Below, piece by piece: positions 47,101 through 56,236 of a stretch of DNA of 64,000 nt. How positions within the stretch are numbered: position 1 is the stretch's first letter; each line of letters starts with the position of its first letter. The notes under the pieces were generated by a model, which was given only the letters and a program-made list of their open reading frames with translations, had not been told where the DNA came from and ran no database searches. Origin of the DNA: Symsagittifera roscoffensis (lineage: Eukaryota; Xenacoelomorpha; Acoela; Convolutidae); assembly GCF_963678635.1 (NCBI RefSeq), contig NC_087064.1, positions 77,664,512 through 77,728,511 of the forward strand, in the 5' to 3' direction. A program made the position numbers and the translations under genes.

Positions 47101-48100
47101 TCAAGTTTTCCGAATATATATTTTTTTCAATTGCCTTCAGTTGTCACGAGTTGGTTGCTTGTGTATGTACTTAAGTAAATTTCCTTTGCGCATAAATTTA
47201 CTCTTATCTAAACTTTGTCTTGTTTTCAATCCTCCGCCCCCACATTTGAGTTTTAATTTTAAAAGCGTCTTTTGGCATAGTCAATGAACGAAAACTTTTT
47301 TAACCTTTTACAATCAACGTACAAAGAGGGGGTTATCTGAGTTTTGTTTCAGGAAAACGAGCTTCTGCAATTGCGTGAACAACAGAAACGTGAGCGGGAA
47401 GTGAACAAGCAGAAGTGCTACTCGGCCAGCTACAGTATGCTAGAGTCTGACACTCCGAGCAGCTCCTCGTGTTCCGACTTGAACAACGACAGGTGAAATA
47501 TTACAACAGATGTTATATTATTGTTTGCTTATAGTTTGTTAGCCTTATAATCAGAAATTTCATATCTCTAAATAGTAATAACCAAAGATTTCCCACAATT
47601 TGTCAGCTTATGGTAACAAGTTTTGGATAAATTACCCTATATAACTCGGGTCAGATTGGAATTTTAAAACTGGCACGTTAATGGCATACTTGTTAAAATT
47701 CCATATCAACCCCTGGTGTTAGACTCCTCAATTTGATTCTGATAATTTATTTTAGTACACACGCAATTACACTAGCTAATGCATAATTTCTCACAAATAT
47801 TCTATTGGCAGACTGAGCATGACTAATGCGGAGCTACAAAGTGCTCTTATGAAACAGAAGACTGAACTACAAAAGACCAGTGGGGGATCCTCAGGCAGGA
47901 GAAGATATCACCACAATCATCATCACCACCGCCACCATCATGCGCAACAGCAGCAGATCAAACACTCCTCTACGTTCTCACATTTCCCACCAGCCGACAG
48001 AAGTACCTTCTCCTCTGAGGACGCCAGCTGCGAGTTAAGCATCTCCTCAAAATTGCCCCCCCCCGCCCTTTGCAATGGAGTGGGCAGCTCGTTACACTAG
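29018..48100 (+). CDS. INF2/FHDC1-like formin (spliced gene, exons listed separately)
   Basis: Thirteen exons read by eye join with consistent phase: 29018-29178, 33390-34033, 34711-34897, 35278-35380, 35855-35940, 36475-36575, 37555-37625, 38755-38862, 39204-39274, 45315-45435, 46807-46983, 47353-47492, 47812-48100. The product holds the end of an FH3-type domain, a Ser/Glu/Asn-rich linker, a complete FH2 domain of about 400 residues (KMRSVNWQKLP start, NLW lasso Trp, QFRCSHGEV, GNFLNQGGYAGNALGVKL) and a basic, His/Gln-rich tail. Formins nucleate and processively elongate actin filaments; INF2 relatives also sever them. The linker lacks the polyproline FH1 that delivers profilin-actin. The 5' end of the gene (GBD and early FH3) is not found and may lie to the left. 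Introns run from 319 nt to about 6 kb. Confidence 0.85.
29498..29690 (+). repeat. Rearranged partial copy of the 536-bp repeat
   Basis: The first half (CCATTTTGGCCAATTTG, ACAATTAACGCGCGATATA) reads as in the left copy. The second half (TGACTGCCTTTTAAGGTTTA) reads as in the right, inverted copy, so the piece is chimeric. CGCGCTATT is locally iterated. Confidence 0.6.
29922..30457 (+). repeat. 536-bp interspersed repeat, left copy
   Basis: The copy begins TGTTCCAACTTTCG and ends AAGCAGTCTTGTTT. The inner words GACAATTAACGCGCGATATA and CGGAGATTTAATCCGTCTTAG also occur near 25480-25560, 26380-26440 and 29500. End words occur alone near 16645, 26160, 44450 and 50580. No coding capacity is visible. 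Confidence 0.8.
31079..31614 (-). repeat. 536-bp interspersed repeat, right copy in inverted orientation
   Basis: This is the reverse complement of 29922-30457, with high identity by eye over the 200 bp compared closely. It is separated from its partner by about 620 bp. Confidence 0.8.
32880..33290 (+). repeat. Dispersed repeat family B, copy 2
   Basis: It shares in order TTTATCGAACAGTAAAAG, AACGTGATCGAAATCTAG, TTGATCCAGTTTTCTC and AGAGCTTTAAGA with the copies at 13140, 43100 and 49985. Confidence 0.6.
33390..34033 (+). CDS. Formin exon: linker and start of FH2
   Basis: The acceptor CATGTTTAG precedes 33390 and the donor GTCGAAG|GTGTGA follows 34033. It encodes about 160 residues of Ser/Asn/Glu-rich linker with a Cys cluster (SCCSCKCH), then FH2 starting at KMRSVNWQKLP (33901-33933). 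No polyproline run is present. If the preceding exon is not used, an ATG at 33382 lies in the same frame. Confidence 0.8.
34711..34897 (+). CDS. Formin FH2 exon
   Basis: The acceptor GACTTTTTAG and donor TAGATG|GTGAGT bound the exon. It enters in phase 1 and exits in phase 2. It encodes EYFKQKQ, an acidic Gly/Ser insert, then ILDERKALSVNVFIKQFR, the conserved FH2 segment after the linker. Confidence 0.88.
35278..35380 (+). CDS. Formin FH2 exon
   Basis: The acceptor GTTTTTCAG and donor AAAGAG|GTCAGT bound the exon. Joined to the previous exon it gives QFRCSHGEVLGKIRR and ends with LIKLLPTTKE, matching the INF2-type order. Confidence 0.88.
35855..35940 (+). CDS. Formin FH2 exon
   Basis: The acceptor CTGATTCAG and donor CCACA|GTTAGT bound the exon. 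It encodes LELLRSYSGDKNKL and FLKLLVSLP, and exits in phase 2 to complete a His codon. Confidence 0.85.
36042..36210. mobile_element. MITE-like element with perfect 16-bp terminal inverted repeats
   Basis: GCGACAACTCGCAAGA at 36042-36057 is exactly complementary to 36195-36210. The 169-bp interior carries two more GCGAGTTGTC copies (36148 and 36165). It lies in a formin intron. No clear target-site duplication is seen. Confidence 0.65.
36475..36575 (+). CDS. Formin FH2 exon
   Basis: The acceptor TTTCTTCAG and donor CCCAAG|GTCACT bound the exon. It encodes YDLRLESMLIKESYDEK through ALKLASQ, and exits in phase 1. Confidence 0.87.
37555..37625 (+). CDS. Formin FH2 exon with the GNFLN motif
   Basis: The acceptor TTATTTCAG and donor AACCAG|GTGCGC bound the exon. 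It encodes EVIDNRPLCDLL and ILIVGNFLNQ, the first half of the most conserved FH2 signature. Confidence 0.9.
38755..38862 (+). CDS. Formin FH2 exon with the GGYAGNALG motif; GC donor
   Basis: The acceptor GGTTTCAG precedes 38755. It encodes GGYAGNALGVKLESL and continues to LRHVVAE. The family pattern requires the exon to stop at 38862, where the intron begins GCTAGA, so a GC-AG intron is inferred. Reading on gives a stop within about 12 codons. Confidence 0.85.
39204..39274 (+). CDS. Formin FH2 exon
   Basis: The acceptor TACTTTCAG and donor GCCAG|GTTTGT bound the exon. It encodes EALRRNGQINNLRSTMPSVFKAA and ends in phase 2. Confidence 0.85.
43100..43530 (+). repeat. Dispersed repeat family B, copy 3
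   Basis: It contains CTATCGAACAGCAAAAGTGT, AGCGTGATCGACTTCTTGTTTC and the AACTGTCT-TGACTATGTTTTTC end shared with copy 4. Confidence 0.6.
44943..45161. mobile_element. MITE-like element with perfect 23-bp G/C-tract inverted ends
   Basis: The end 44943-44965 (TGGATCTACTTAACAATCCC, then three more C) is exactly complementary to 45139-45161. An internal variant of the end motif follows at about 44977-45000, and a 13-G/10-G tract precedes the right end. It resembles the 21211-21453 element in layout. The word ACGTTC occurs just outside both ends, 2 nt off on the left, so it is only a weak target-site-duplication candidate. Confidence 0.7.
45315..45435 (+). CDS. Formin FH2 exon (C-terminal helices)
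   Basis: The acceptor TTGTTCTAG and donor TTACAG|GTATGA bound the exon. Joined to exon 39204-39274 it reads AARESLENISEEVASISEK, then ends at FSASLQ in phase 0. Confidence 0.85.
45930..46135 (-). repeat. ATCGATTATAAT-type repeat, inverted copy
   Basis: It contains TCATGGGAAATAATCGATTATAATGG and several CGATTAT words in the orientation opposite to the left-hand copies. Confidence 0.55.
46807..46983 (+). CDS. Formin FH2 exon (post-domain region)
   Basis: The acceptor TTTTTTAG and donor ATCAAG|GTCAGA bound the exon. It encodes EMKRTCDMWLGEIEELRMRE, LDYFCE and a Gly-rich insert, then the last FH2 helix. The YFCE motif matches the DFFCED/DYLCED position of FHDC1/INF2. Confidence 0.87.
47353..47492 (+). 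CDS. Formin exon: basic coiled segment after FH2
   Basis: The acceptor TTTGTTTCAG and donor AACGACAG|GTGAAA bound the exon. It encodes ENELLQLREQQKREREVNKQK, a highly charged helix, then a Ser-rich stretch. It exits in phase 2. Confidence 0.82.
47812..48100 (+). CDS. Formin terminal exon: His/Gln-rich tail
   Basis: The acceptor TCTATTGGCAG precedes 47812. The phase-2 entry completes an Arg codon, and the frame runs 95 codons to TAG at 48098-48100. The tail has RRRYHHNHHHHRHHHAQQQQ followed by Ser/Thr-rich and acidic residues. No WH2/DAD-like motif is evident. A possible in-phase internal donor (GGA|GTGGGC at 48080) would allow splicing to the 48659 exon. Confidence 0.75.
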
Positions 48101-48658
48101 GACCAGTTTTCATGTTTATTGTGGCTGTTGTAATTGAAGAATTGGATAATTATTAAAAAAAGAGAGGGGGTGGGTGAAGTTAATAAAGAGATTCAGTGAT
48201 TATTTAATTTTCGCTTTTTGCTCAGACCTGGAACCTCGTCTAAAAATTTTTTATCCTCGTTGAAATGGGTCTTTAGACCTATAGATACTAAATTAATCCA
48301 AAAACTCTAAAATTATTCTAACTCAAAAATAACTTCAAAAAATATTCCTTGAACTTAATAAAAAGTTTTTTTTTTAATTTTCAGGCGTTCTGAAGAAAGT
48401 TTTGACCAAAAAATTGCGTTTACAGTGTCACGATTTTCCCCTTTAAATCAGTGCATATAGACCTTTGAACAAATTTAGGAATTGTCAGCCGAAAACACAT
48501 GTCGCAAAATGGAACCTAAGGGTTTTTGGTTAGAAATAAACTCAATATTTTGATAGGGGTATCCGCCCCCTCCCCGAACTCAGTCGGTGGTCTCATGGCA
48601 AACCTACAAGCAACTCCCAATTGCAGACGGATTTCATGACCGATTTGGATTTTTTCAG

Positions 48659-49483
48659 GATGTGAATCGGAGTCCAAATGGAGATATGTACAACGTGCTA
48701 CTCAAGGAAACGCCACACAGACCTGGAAGTCACCCGAAACACCCACACAGCTCATCCGCCGCTCTAAGCGAAATCAAAAATGCCCGAAAAGAACAAATTC
48801 GACGAAACCGCGAGAGGCGAAAACGAGAAATACAAATACTCACGCAAGCTGCATTGAAACAGCTAACAACTGAAAAAGAAGACGAAGCCTTTCTAGGCTT
48901 TGCAAACCACAATATCGACACAGATAATAACATTGAACTTGGCGAAGTAAGTTCGGAACAAATATTTCAACAAGGTAGTAGTCGATTTGAAACATCTCCT
49001 GAGAAAAGTAGTCTTTACCCTTCAGATAACACAAGAAAGGACACGTACGCGATTGGTAACCCTTCATTAAGAGAAGTTTCGAGTGCACCTGAAGGTGAAA
49101 AATCGAATATCAAACCGGAGTCATCAGCACAATGCGCATCAGCGCCGGAAAGCTCAGCCAACGATCAAAGTCTGAACCCCCCACTGCAGAGTTTCTCAGT
49201 AAGAAACTACAAGTCGCAGCATTCAGTTGAAGAAATTCAGTTGGCCACAAAAACTATGATTTCCGATCAAACTCCGAAGTCAGCAGTGCAAGATAGTACT
49301 AGCAAACTAAATACGAAAAACTCCGAACACGACAGTAAAATTGAAGACAGTTCGTGTACTTCTTCCGACTTTCAGAGCGAAGAGGATTCGTCTGAATTAA
49401 GCTCAGACGAGGCAACGATCATTGAAAACTCAGGGCCAGCAAAAGTAGATGTGGCTAAAAAAAAGAAGCTTGCCAAACTTTAA
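48659..49483 (+). CDS. Likely alternative 3' exon or separate gene: Ser/Glu-rich 274-aa frame
   Basis: A good acceptor (GGATTTTTTCAG) ends at 48658, followed in phase 0 by an uninterrupted frame. It starts DVNRSPNGDMYNVLL, has a strongly basic helix with RKEQIRRNRERRKRE, then about 190 residues of Ser/Glu/Asn-rich sequence, an acidic Ser/Glu/Asp-rich stretch and a KKKKLAKL end. A frame this long with protein-like codon use in AT-rich DNA argues for real coding. The same frame is open upstream to a GTG at 48587, but the splice site is the better start. It could be the long-isoform tail of the formin. AATAAA-type signals follow at about 49786 and 49847. No domain is recognised. Confidence 0.6.
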   Translation, partial: DVNRSPNGDMYNVLLKETPHRPGSHPKHPHSSSAALSEIKNARKEQIRRNRERRKREIQILTQAALKQLTTEKEDEAFLGFANHNIDTDNNIELGEVSSEQIFQQGSSRFETSPEKSSLYPSDNTRKDTYAIGNPSLREVSSAPEGEKSNIKPESSAQCASAPESSANDQSLNPPLQSFSVRNYKSQHSVEEIQLATKTMISDQTPKSAVQDSTSKLNTKNSEHDSKIEDSSCTSSDFQSEEDSSELSSDEATIIENSGPAKVDVAKKKKLAKL

Positions 49484-51200
49484 ACGGCTAATTATTTATG
49501 TTGAATAACAGATTAATCAATTATCAGTGGTATCAAATATTTGTTTTTCCTCGAATTTTTGTGGGGCGTTCTAAAATGCCGAAGTACAACAGTGCCAAAA
49601 CTGAAATTGCCATCAATTAAAATGGTCATTTTTGGCTTTTCAACTTCCCGCTATATGAATTAATTTACTTGTGCAGTGATTTGGGACCAGAAAAAAAAAC
49701 AGTATTCAAATTAATTGTTGGCACCTTTTTTTCGACTTTTCTGTACTGTCCCACTTTTTGTGCTTTTTAGATATTCAAAATAAAAAAGAACAGAGCAGAT
49801 GAGTTGAGCGCATTGATAAAGTAAGAGAAAATTGTTTGCTGAGCAAAATAAATGCTGAATCTTTTCGATTTTTTTATGAAGGTGAGGGGAAACTTTTTCT
49901 CAATTAGTTTTTTTCTTAAACTTTAACCAGAAATAAAAACCCTTCCGTCATTTTATTTATGGTACTTGATTAAGAGTCATGAACGTGGTCATCAAAACGT
50001 GATCGGTTTCTTGTTTCAAAAGTGCATTTTATTTTTAGATTTATCAGAGGAATAAAGAATTTACCTACTGATCCATTGTTCTCAAATTGGGTTAACTCTT
50101 TCTCAAAAAAAGTCAATCATGAATGTTTAAGAAAATTAAAGAGCTTTAAGGCCTTATACTTTTCTACTTTGAAATTTCAAAAGTTGAAAATTTTTCAAAA
50201 AAAAGTCAGAATTATTTTTTGTTTCATTGAGTTTATTCACTCTTTTCCAGCTGTCTGTTGACTATGTTTTTGGTTTGGAAAACAAAACACACTTGAATCC
50301 AATTTAGTTATTTACTTTCGTTGTTCGCAAAAACTATTTTGCAAAAATTAGTTGAAACTCTCAAATTAGTCCTCGCACTTGTGAAACCTGACCGACTAAT
50401 CACAAACCATCTAATTCTCTAAAAAGTAAGTTTAAGTTAAATTAAGAAGCAAAAGCAAAATATCGAAATTTTTTAAAAGAAATTTGAAATGATTCAATTG
50501 GTTATGAAATATCTAGAATACAATGAATACATTTGTGTCTCAGGTCTACTTCAGAAACAATGAAATCTAAATTTAATCAAGACTGCTTGTATCAGGACAA
50601 AGTCCTGAGTGTTGCGACTACCTTTTCAGGTCTTTAAGGTTTTTTGCGGAACACTTTTATTTTTTCAAGCGGATTTATGACATTTTTCTTAGACCTTTTC
50701 TTGCGATGCTCTGCGTATTGCTTTTAACTTTTGTTGGCACATTATGTTGTTTTTCCAACACTTTGTTTTTGCTCAAAATCAATTCAGAGAAGTTATCATC
50801 ACCATTCTTGGTTATCCCCACCAACTACTTCGAAAGAGAACTGTAAACTAAAAAGTGTGGATTACAGTGATATTTCAAACATCAATTTTTTTTGTTTTGT
50901 TGCGTTTCTATAATAGAGTTTCAGTTTTTTTCTTTCTATAAGTCTTTTTGTCCCTTTACAGTAACTTGACTTCAGTTGTCTTCAAATTGTTGTTTTCATG
51001 CAATGAGCAAAGTCATTGCATGTCCTGCCTGAAATATCGGGCATCGAGAGTCACAGTAAACTAGTTGATTTGTAGAACTGCTCAAATTGGGCTAACAGCC
51101 GGTCTCATTTTGTAATCGTAAATTTAAAATGAAAATTTGGGGCGGGCTTAGGTGGAGATTCCCAAACCTAGTCCTAAATTCCTAGCAGAGCTGAGGTGGC
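49484..51200. other. Non-coding interval between formin and BEL debris
   Basis: It contains two possible polyadenylation signals (AAAATAAAAAAG near 49786 and AAAATAAATG near 49847), a family-B repeat (49985-50285) and an isolated end of the 536-bp repeat (about 50578-50640). From about 51 kb the composition becomes less AT-rich, marking the start of retroelement sequence. No gene is seen. Confidence 0.5.
49985..50285 (+). repeat. Dispersed repeat family B, copy 4
   Basis: It contains AACGTGATCGGTTTCTTGTTTC, CTGATCCATTGTTCTCAAATTGGG, AGAGCTTTAAGG and CTCTTTTCCAGCTGTCTGTTGACTATG in the family order. Confidence 0.6.
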
Positions 51201-51799
51201 TGATGTCGTCGTTGATGAGTCGATTCGTGTTGTGGGTCGTTGTCTTGGTCGTTGCTAAGGTGGCTGCTGCTGCTATTGTCAAAGTGTCGATTCTTAATGG
51301 AGACAATTGTCTTGGTTGGTCGTAGAGCTACGGTGGCTCCTGTCGCGGTGGAAGATTCGCTGTCCTTGTGGAATAGTCGAGTTTTGTTGTATACTGTTGT
51401 CGTCTTTGCAGGTTGTTTTGTCGATAGTAGAGGGGTCGACTCAATTAGAGTGTTTCATTGGTCGTAGTTGGAAAAATTGTTGGTGGCTGAGTAGTGTTGT
51501 CGATGATAAGATCTGTGCCAAATTTGTCACTATTTGAGTGATGCTCTCCTGGCAAAGTTTGATGCAGGTTGGTTCCAAATCGTCGTTGCAGAGGTGAATA
51601 TCAGAGAGTGATCTGTGGGTCGGATCGTATATCTCACAAGAGAGTAACTGCTGAGAGTAGTAGAGAGTGGTTCCCATTTTTTCTTTCGAGATGCGTTCAA
51701 TTTGGGCTGATGGATAAAGGGTCGGTCGAAGTGTCGATAATCTTTTCTGGTTTCTTTGATTTGATAAAATCCATAATCTTCTACACGGTTGTAGTCGCG

Positions 51800-52200
51800 G
51801 AGTGCTAGCCAAGTCGGTTACAAAGATCCGGCGCTGTTGGGTGAAAAAAAATTGGGCAAACAAGAAATTCTTCTAGTATCCATACTGGCTGTCCGTTGGC
51901 TATCGTTATGGTTTCAGAATTCCATTTCTGGCGAGGAAGAAGCGTTGGCACGAATTCTTGAAGAAGGCGTTTTCATATGTGATTCGAGAGCTGCTGGGCG
52001 AACTTCCATCGTTTCGTGATAGTCGATGGTGGCCTTGATTGTCCTAGAAGGAAAAAATTTGGGCTGAAGGCCTCAAAATCGTTTGGAGATGAAGAAACTG
52101 TGGTGATCGGTCTGACGTTCATGAACTGTTTGACCTCGCATAGTACTGTGTTGAAAGTGTCGTCAGTCAGAGTCTTGCTTGCTACCAATGATAGCATAAA
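51800..52200 (-). pseudogene. BEL/Pao integrase C-terminal (DUF5641-like) region
   Basis: The frames encode DDTFNTVLCEVKQFMNVRP, SPNFFLLGQSR, then a stop, then LLQEFVPTLLPRQKWN. These correspond in order to the segment after the integrase core in BEL/Pao polyproteins. It is interrupted by stops and shifts. Confidence 0.8.
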
Positions 52201-52630
52201 TTGCGTTTTTCAGGCTTCGAATGAGGCGTTCCCATATGCCTCTCAAATTAGGCGCATGTTCTGGGTTGAAGCTCCAAAGAATTTGAGAATTCCAAAAAAA
52301 ATCATGAACAACTGTAGAGTCGGTGGTTTCGAAGAGTTTTTTTTCGGCTGCTGTAAAGTTTGTCCCGTTATTGGAACAAAGTGTAGAAAGGGTTCCTCGT
52401 CTAGCAAAGAAGCGCCGAAGTGCACTGAGGATGGCATCCGCAGAGAGGTCATGACACATTTCGAGGTGCACGGTACGTGTAGTTAGGCAGGTCAAAATGA
52501 GTCCATAACTTTTGTTGTAAGCATTGGCTGTCTGAGATTCGAAAGGTCCAAAAACTTCCAGTCCGGTATTTTGAAAGGGGACGAGTTTCTCAGAGGGAAA
52601 GCGGGTGCATGGTAGAGCTGCAATTTCAGG
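52163..52630 (-). pseudogene. BEL/Pao integrase catalytic core with substituted active site
   Basis: The reading NTGLEVFGPF, CLTTRTVHLE, ALRRFFARRG, CSNNGTNF, GIWERLIRSLK is the BEL/Pao integrase core. At the first catalytic Asp the codon is Glu (52556-52558). At the second, in the usual SDNGTNF block, it is Asn (52370-52372). The third acidic residue (the Glu of GIWER) is kept. With two of the three residues changed the enzyme should be inactive. Confidence 0.85.
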
Positions 52631-52645
52631 CTTGACACCATAAGC

Positions 52646-52951
52646 TCATTGGCGGGGGCATGCGTACCAACTGTTGCAGACTTTCGGAATCTGTGCTCGG
52701 CCGTGTAGAATCCAGGACTCGGCATGTAGAGTGTTCCTGGTGGGTTTGGGTGGAGACTGCTGGTTTGTGACATGAGTATGTTCAATCATTAGCATAATAG
52801 TGGGGTGTTTGCCGTCGAGAATGATAGGGTATTTCAAGCTAAAATTCAAGTCTAGTTTTTTGTAAGCGTACCTGAGCTCGAAGAAGTCCTTTATCGTCGA
52901 TGTACAGGGAGAAGGGTCTAATGCGGCTGCTGGGTAATACTGATTGACCAC
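52646..52951 (-). pseudogene. BEL/Pao integrase zinc-binding (H2C2) region
   Basis: The frame encodes KYPIILDGKHP, IEHTHVTNQQ, ESWILHGRAQIPKVCNSWYACPRQ. The two His and two Cys positions of the integrase_H2C2 family are visible. Confidence 0.75.
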
Positions 52952-53590
52952 GTTTTAGAGCGGCGCATTTTGTGGTGAAAGTATCTAGCTGCGATTGCTT
53001 CGGAAGAAACAATTCGGCGTTGGTGATTTCGACTGACGTCAAGATGTGGTTATGGTCTGTCTGCGTTGGCAGAATGCTGCTGGTTGGGTTGGTCGAATGC
53101 GGCAAACTAACATTGTCTTTTGCGTAAGATCCTCGTGATCTCAATCGACCAGACATGGGAGAAAATAAAAAAGTTGTATCCGATGGTGTTTTGTAAAATT
53201 AAAGATTAATATTTCAAGCTAAAATTCAAGTCTAGTTTTTTGTAAGCGTACCTGAGCTCGAAGAAGTCCTTTATCGTCGATGTACAGGGAGAAGGGTCTA
53301 ATGCGGCTGCTGGGTAATACTGATTGACCACGTTTTAGAGCGGCGTATTTTGTGGTGAAAGTATCTAGCTGCGATTGCTTCGGAAGAAACAATTCGGCGT
53401 TGGTGATTTCGACTGACGTCAAGATGTGGTTATGGTCTGTCTGCGTTGGCAGAATGCTGCTGGTTGGGTTGGTCGAATGCGGCAAACTAACATTGTCTTT
53501 TGCGTAAGATCCTCGTGATCTCAATCGACCAGACATGGGAGAAAATAAAAAAGTTGTATCCGATGGTGTTTTGTAAAATTAAAGATTAAT
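52831..53590. repeat. 380-bp tandem duplication inside the BEL/Pao copy
   Basis: Units 52831-53210 and 53211-53590 abut and look identical apart from one base (C at 52966, T at 53346). The duplicated segment encodes the conserved stretch upstream of the integrase zinc-binding domain, so the protein order is broken. It is either very recent or an assembly artefact. Confidence 0.93.
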
Positions 53591-53892
53591 GTCTAACCTT
53601 TAATTTGAGTCTTTCTAATGCTCTGAATACAAAAACAGTTGCTCGAAGCAGTAGGGTCCATTTCGAGAAATTTGTGGAACCAACAAAGTTTGAGTGAGCG
53701 ATGAAAGACTATCTGTGAGAACGCTCGTCTGTGTTATCCGTCGAAAAGAGAGAAAAATTGAACTCAGATATGCAGTTTTGGGCTGTGAAATCTGAAGTGG
53801 CGCGGATCATTGCTGGCTGATGCTAAAAGGAAGTCTGGTCCATGAAACCAACAGCAGTTTGGTGTGAATTCGGCAAAGGGAATTCCTCACGC

Positions 53893-54150
53893 TCAGTCGT
53901 CTGCAGTGTTAAGGTTTCCTGGGCAGTGTTTCCTATGCGAAGCTAAGGAGAGGTCTAATATTTCTCCAACACGTCTGGCTCCTATCAAGGCAGCTTGTAA
54001 CTCCAGTTTGGTTATGGTATGCTGCTTTAACGGTGCAAATCCAGCTTTTCCATGGGCCCGTGATATATATTCTTCGGCTTGCGATTTCGTCTTTCTTAAC
54101 GAAAATTGAGACGGAAGCAGGAGCGAAATAGGAAACACCGCAGAAAACAT
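53893..54150 (-). pseudogene. BEL/Pao RNase H segment, left copy
   Basis: The frame encodes HGKAGFAPLKQHTITKLELQ and ALIGARRVGEIL, matching the K-x-x-x-APLK-x-x-TI-x-x-LELQAAL signature of the Pao RNase H region. Confidence 0.75.
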
Positions 54151-54858
54151 GCAGAGAAAATTTTGATTACTTATGAATAAAATATTGGCAAGGATTGATC
54201 ACTGCTTGAAGCTGCTTGATCTCACAAACTAGTGTGAAAAATTCTGGCAGGTTGTCGTTGCTGAGAGGGTCGTCCCATGAGAGTCCTTGTCTTCAAAAAC
54301 TTTGCCACTGCAGTTCATCTATTCTATACAGCTGGTAGTGCCTCTTAAAGTCATCACAGTCTGAAAGAATGTGAATTTGGTAGCCTCATGAATTTTTTCC
54401 GAAGTTTTTTGTTTTTCAGCTCGTCCAACGCTCGTGAGAGCTTCTTCATGGACTTATTTTTGTCGGCCTGCTGGATTCCTGCCTTGGTTTACTCGTCATA
54501 GTTGACCTGGTGTCTTTCTCTCTTGCTTAATGTCTGGAGAACTCCACGTTGCTAGTGTAATCAATCGTTGTAAAGAGCGCTGTCACTACGGAACCTGGCT
54601 CATTCCATCTACCGACTAAGCGACCCGCCAACTTGACCAAATGTCTCATCTTCCTTCTAACAATCGGGTTTCCTAACGTATCATTCGGGTCCGTGATAGT
54701 CAATCTTCCAGATACTCACGTTACTTGCCTTTCCTTCGTCTCACTCAGTTCATGTGGCGTTAACAAATCCACAGCTCGGTTCTTCTGTCACTCTCAGGTG
54801 CCATAACCTCTGTCTGTTTTAATCAGTCAGATCATTCTTTGTATTTGCGTCTAAAACG

Positions 54859-55050
54859 CTATACTTGCTCTTCCTGTTTCATGTTACAGTCTTGGAATAG
54901 CCCCCTTAGCATACCATCTTCTCGAGTCCTGGCTAACTCCCTCCATATTCTGTCCAGCTCGTTTCCTGTCTCTCTTATGTCTTCCATTGTCTGATTTGTA
55001 TGTACTTTGTCTTCTACTTTCGCCCTCTTTGGTAGCACACCTACTTCCAA
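54859..55050 (-). pseudogene. Gag-like charged helical fragment, left copy
   Basis: This frame of 63 residues is rich in Glu, Arg and Lys (VLPKRAKVEDKVHTNQTM, ELDRIWRELARTREDGM). Its twin is at 56798-56989. Its position before RT pieces on the minus strand suggests gag, but I do not recognise a domain. Confidence 0.4.
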
Positions 55051-55619
55051 CTGTCAATCAGACGATGAAGCCTACTGACGTCAAGATGAGGTTTTGGTCT
55101 GTCTGCGTTGGCAGATTGCTGCTGGTAGGGTAGGTCGGTTTCGGCAAACTAACCTTGTCTTTTCTGATAAATACTCTTGATCTCAATCGACCAGAGATGG
55201 GAGAAAACAAAGAAGTTGTATCCGATGGTGTTTTGTAATATCAAAGATTGGTGTCTAACATTTAATTTGAGTCTTTCCAATGCTCTGAATACAGAAACAA
55301 TTGCTCGAAGCAGTAGGGTCTATTTCGAGAAACTTGAGGACCACAGATGTTTGAGTGAGCGATGAAAGACTATCTGTGAGAACGCTCGCCTGTGTTATCC
55401 GTCGAAAACAGAGAAAAATTGAACTCAAAAATGCAGTTTTGGGCTGTGAAATTTCAAGTGGCGCGGGTCATTGCTGGCTGATGCTAAAAGGAACCGGGTC
55501 CATGAAACCAACAGCAGTTTGGTGTGAATTCAGCAAAGGGAAATTGTCACGCTCCGTCGTTTTCAGGGTTAAGGTTTCCTGGGCAGTGTTTCCACTGCGA
55601 AACTAAGGAGAGGTCTAAT

Positions 55620-55840
55620 ATTTCTCCAACAAGTCTGGCTCCTATCAAGGCTGCTTGTAACTCCCGTTTGGTTATGGTATGCTGCTTTAAAGGTGCAAAT
55701 CCAGCTTTTCCATGGGCAAGTGATAAATTTTTTTGGTTTGTGATCTCGTCTTTCTTAACGCAAATTGCGAAGGAAGCAGGAGCAGAATAGGAAACACCGC
55801 AGAAAACATGCAGAGAAAGTTTTGATTACTTATGAAAAAA
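55620..55840 (-). pseudogene. BEL/Pao RNase H segment, right copy
   Basis: This is the second copy of the RNase H block, with FAPLKQHTITKRELQAALIGA in the same order. It is broken by stops. Confidence 0.7.
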
Positions 55841-55951
55841 ATATTGGCGAGGAATGATCACTGCTTGAAGCTGCTTGATCTCACTTACTAGTGTGAAAAA
55901 TACTGGCAGGTTGTCGTTGCTGAGAGGGTCGTCCCATGAGAGTCCTTCTCT

Positions 55952-56236
55952 TCAAAAACTTTGTGGCAAAATGCGAAGGCGAGTAGTAATTGGTGCGGCG
56001 ATTCCTATTGGGTCGAACACTGATGATGAAATGTGAAGCATATTCCGTTGACTTGGTTTCTTTTTCAGTAAATTGCAGAAATTGGTTGGCAAGAAAACAA
56101 GTGAGTCGCTTGCGATATTCCACTGAGTTCGTAAATTTCGTTCGAGAAGTTTGACAAAACAGAAGCTAGGTGTGTCTTTGTGTTCATGGGTACAATTCAG
56201 ATGCTCAACACTGGATCTTCTGCCACTGCAGTTCAT
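55952..56236 (-). pseudogene. BEL/Pao reverse transcriptase C-terminal (connection) segment
   Basis: The frame encodes LRTQWNIASDSLVF, then PSQRNMLHISSSVFDPIGIAAPITTRLRILPQ. The SSVFDPIG-x-x-AP block is a hallmark of Pao-type pol between RT and RNase H. It is present only in the right duplication copy. Confidence 0.8.

Larger units (their letters stand above)
53412..55073. repeat. Segmental direct duplication, left copy
   Basis: This copy pairs with 55074-57012 and the two abut directly. It lacks 259 bp present in the right copy (55964-56222), leaving an AAAACTTTG|CCACTGCAG junction at 54304/54305. The missing piece carries the RT C-terminal segment. Confidence 0.85.

Noticed and set aside
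51240-52486. Plus-strand ORFs opposite the BEL/Pao pol
   Set aside because: Shadows of the minus-strand integrase frames.
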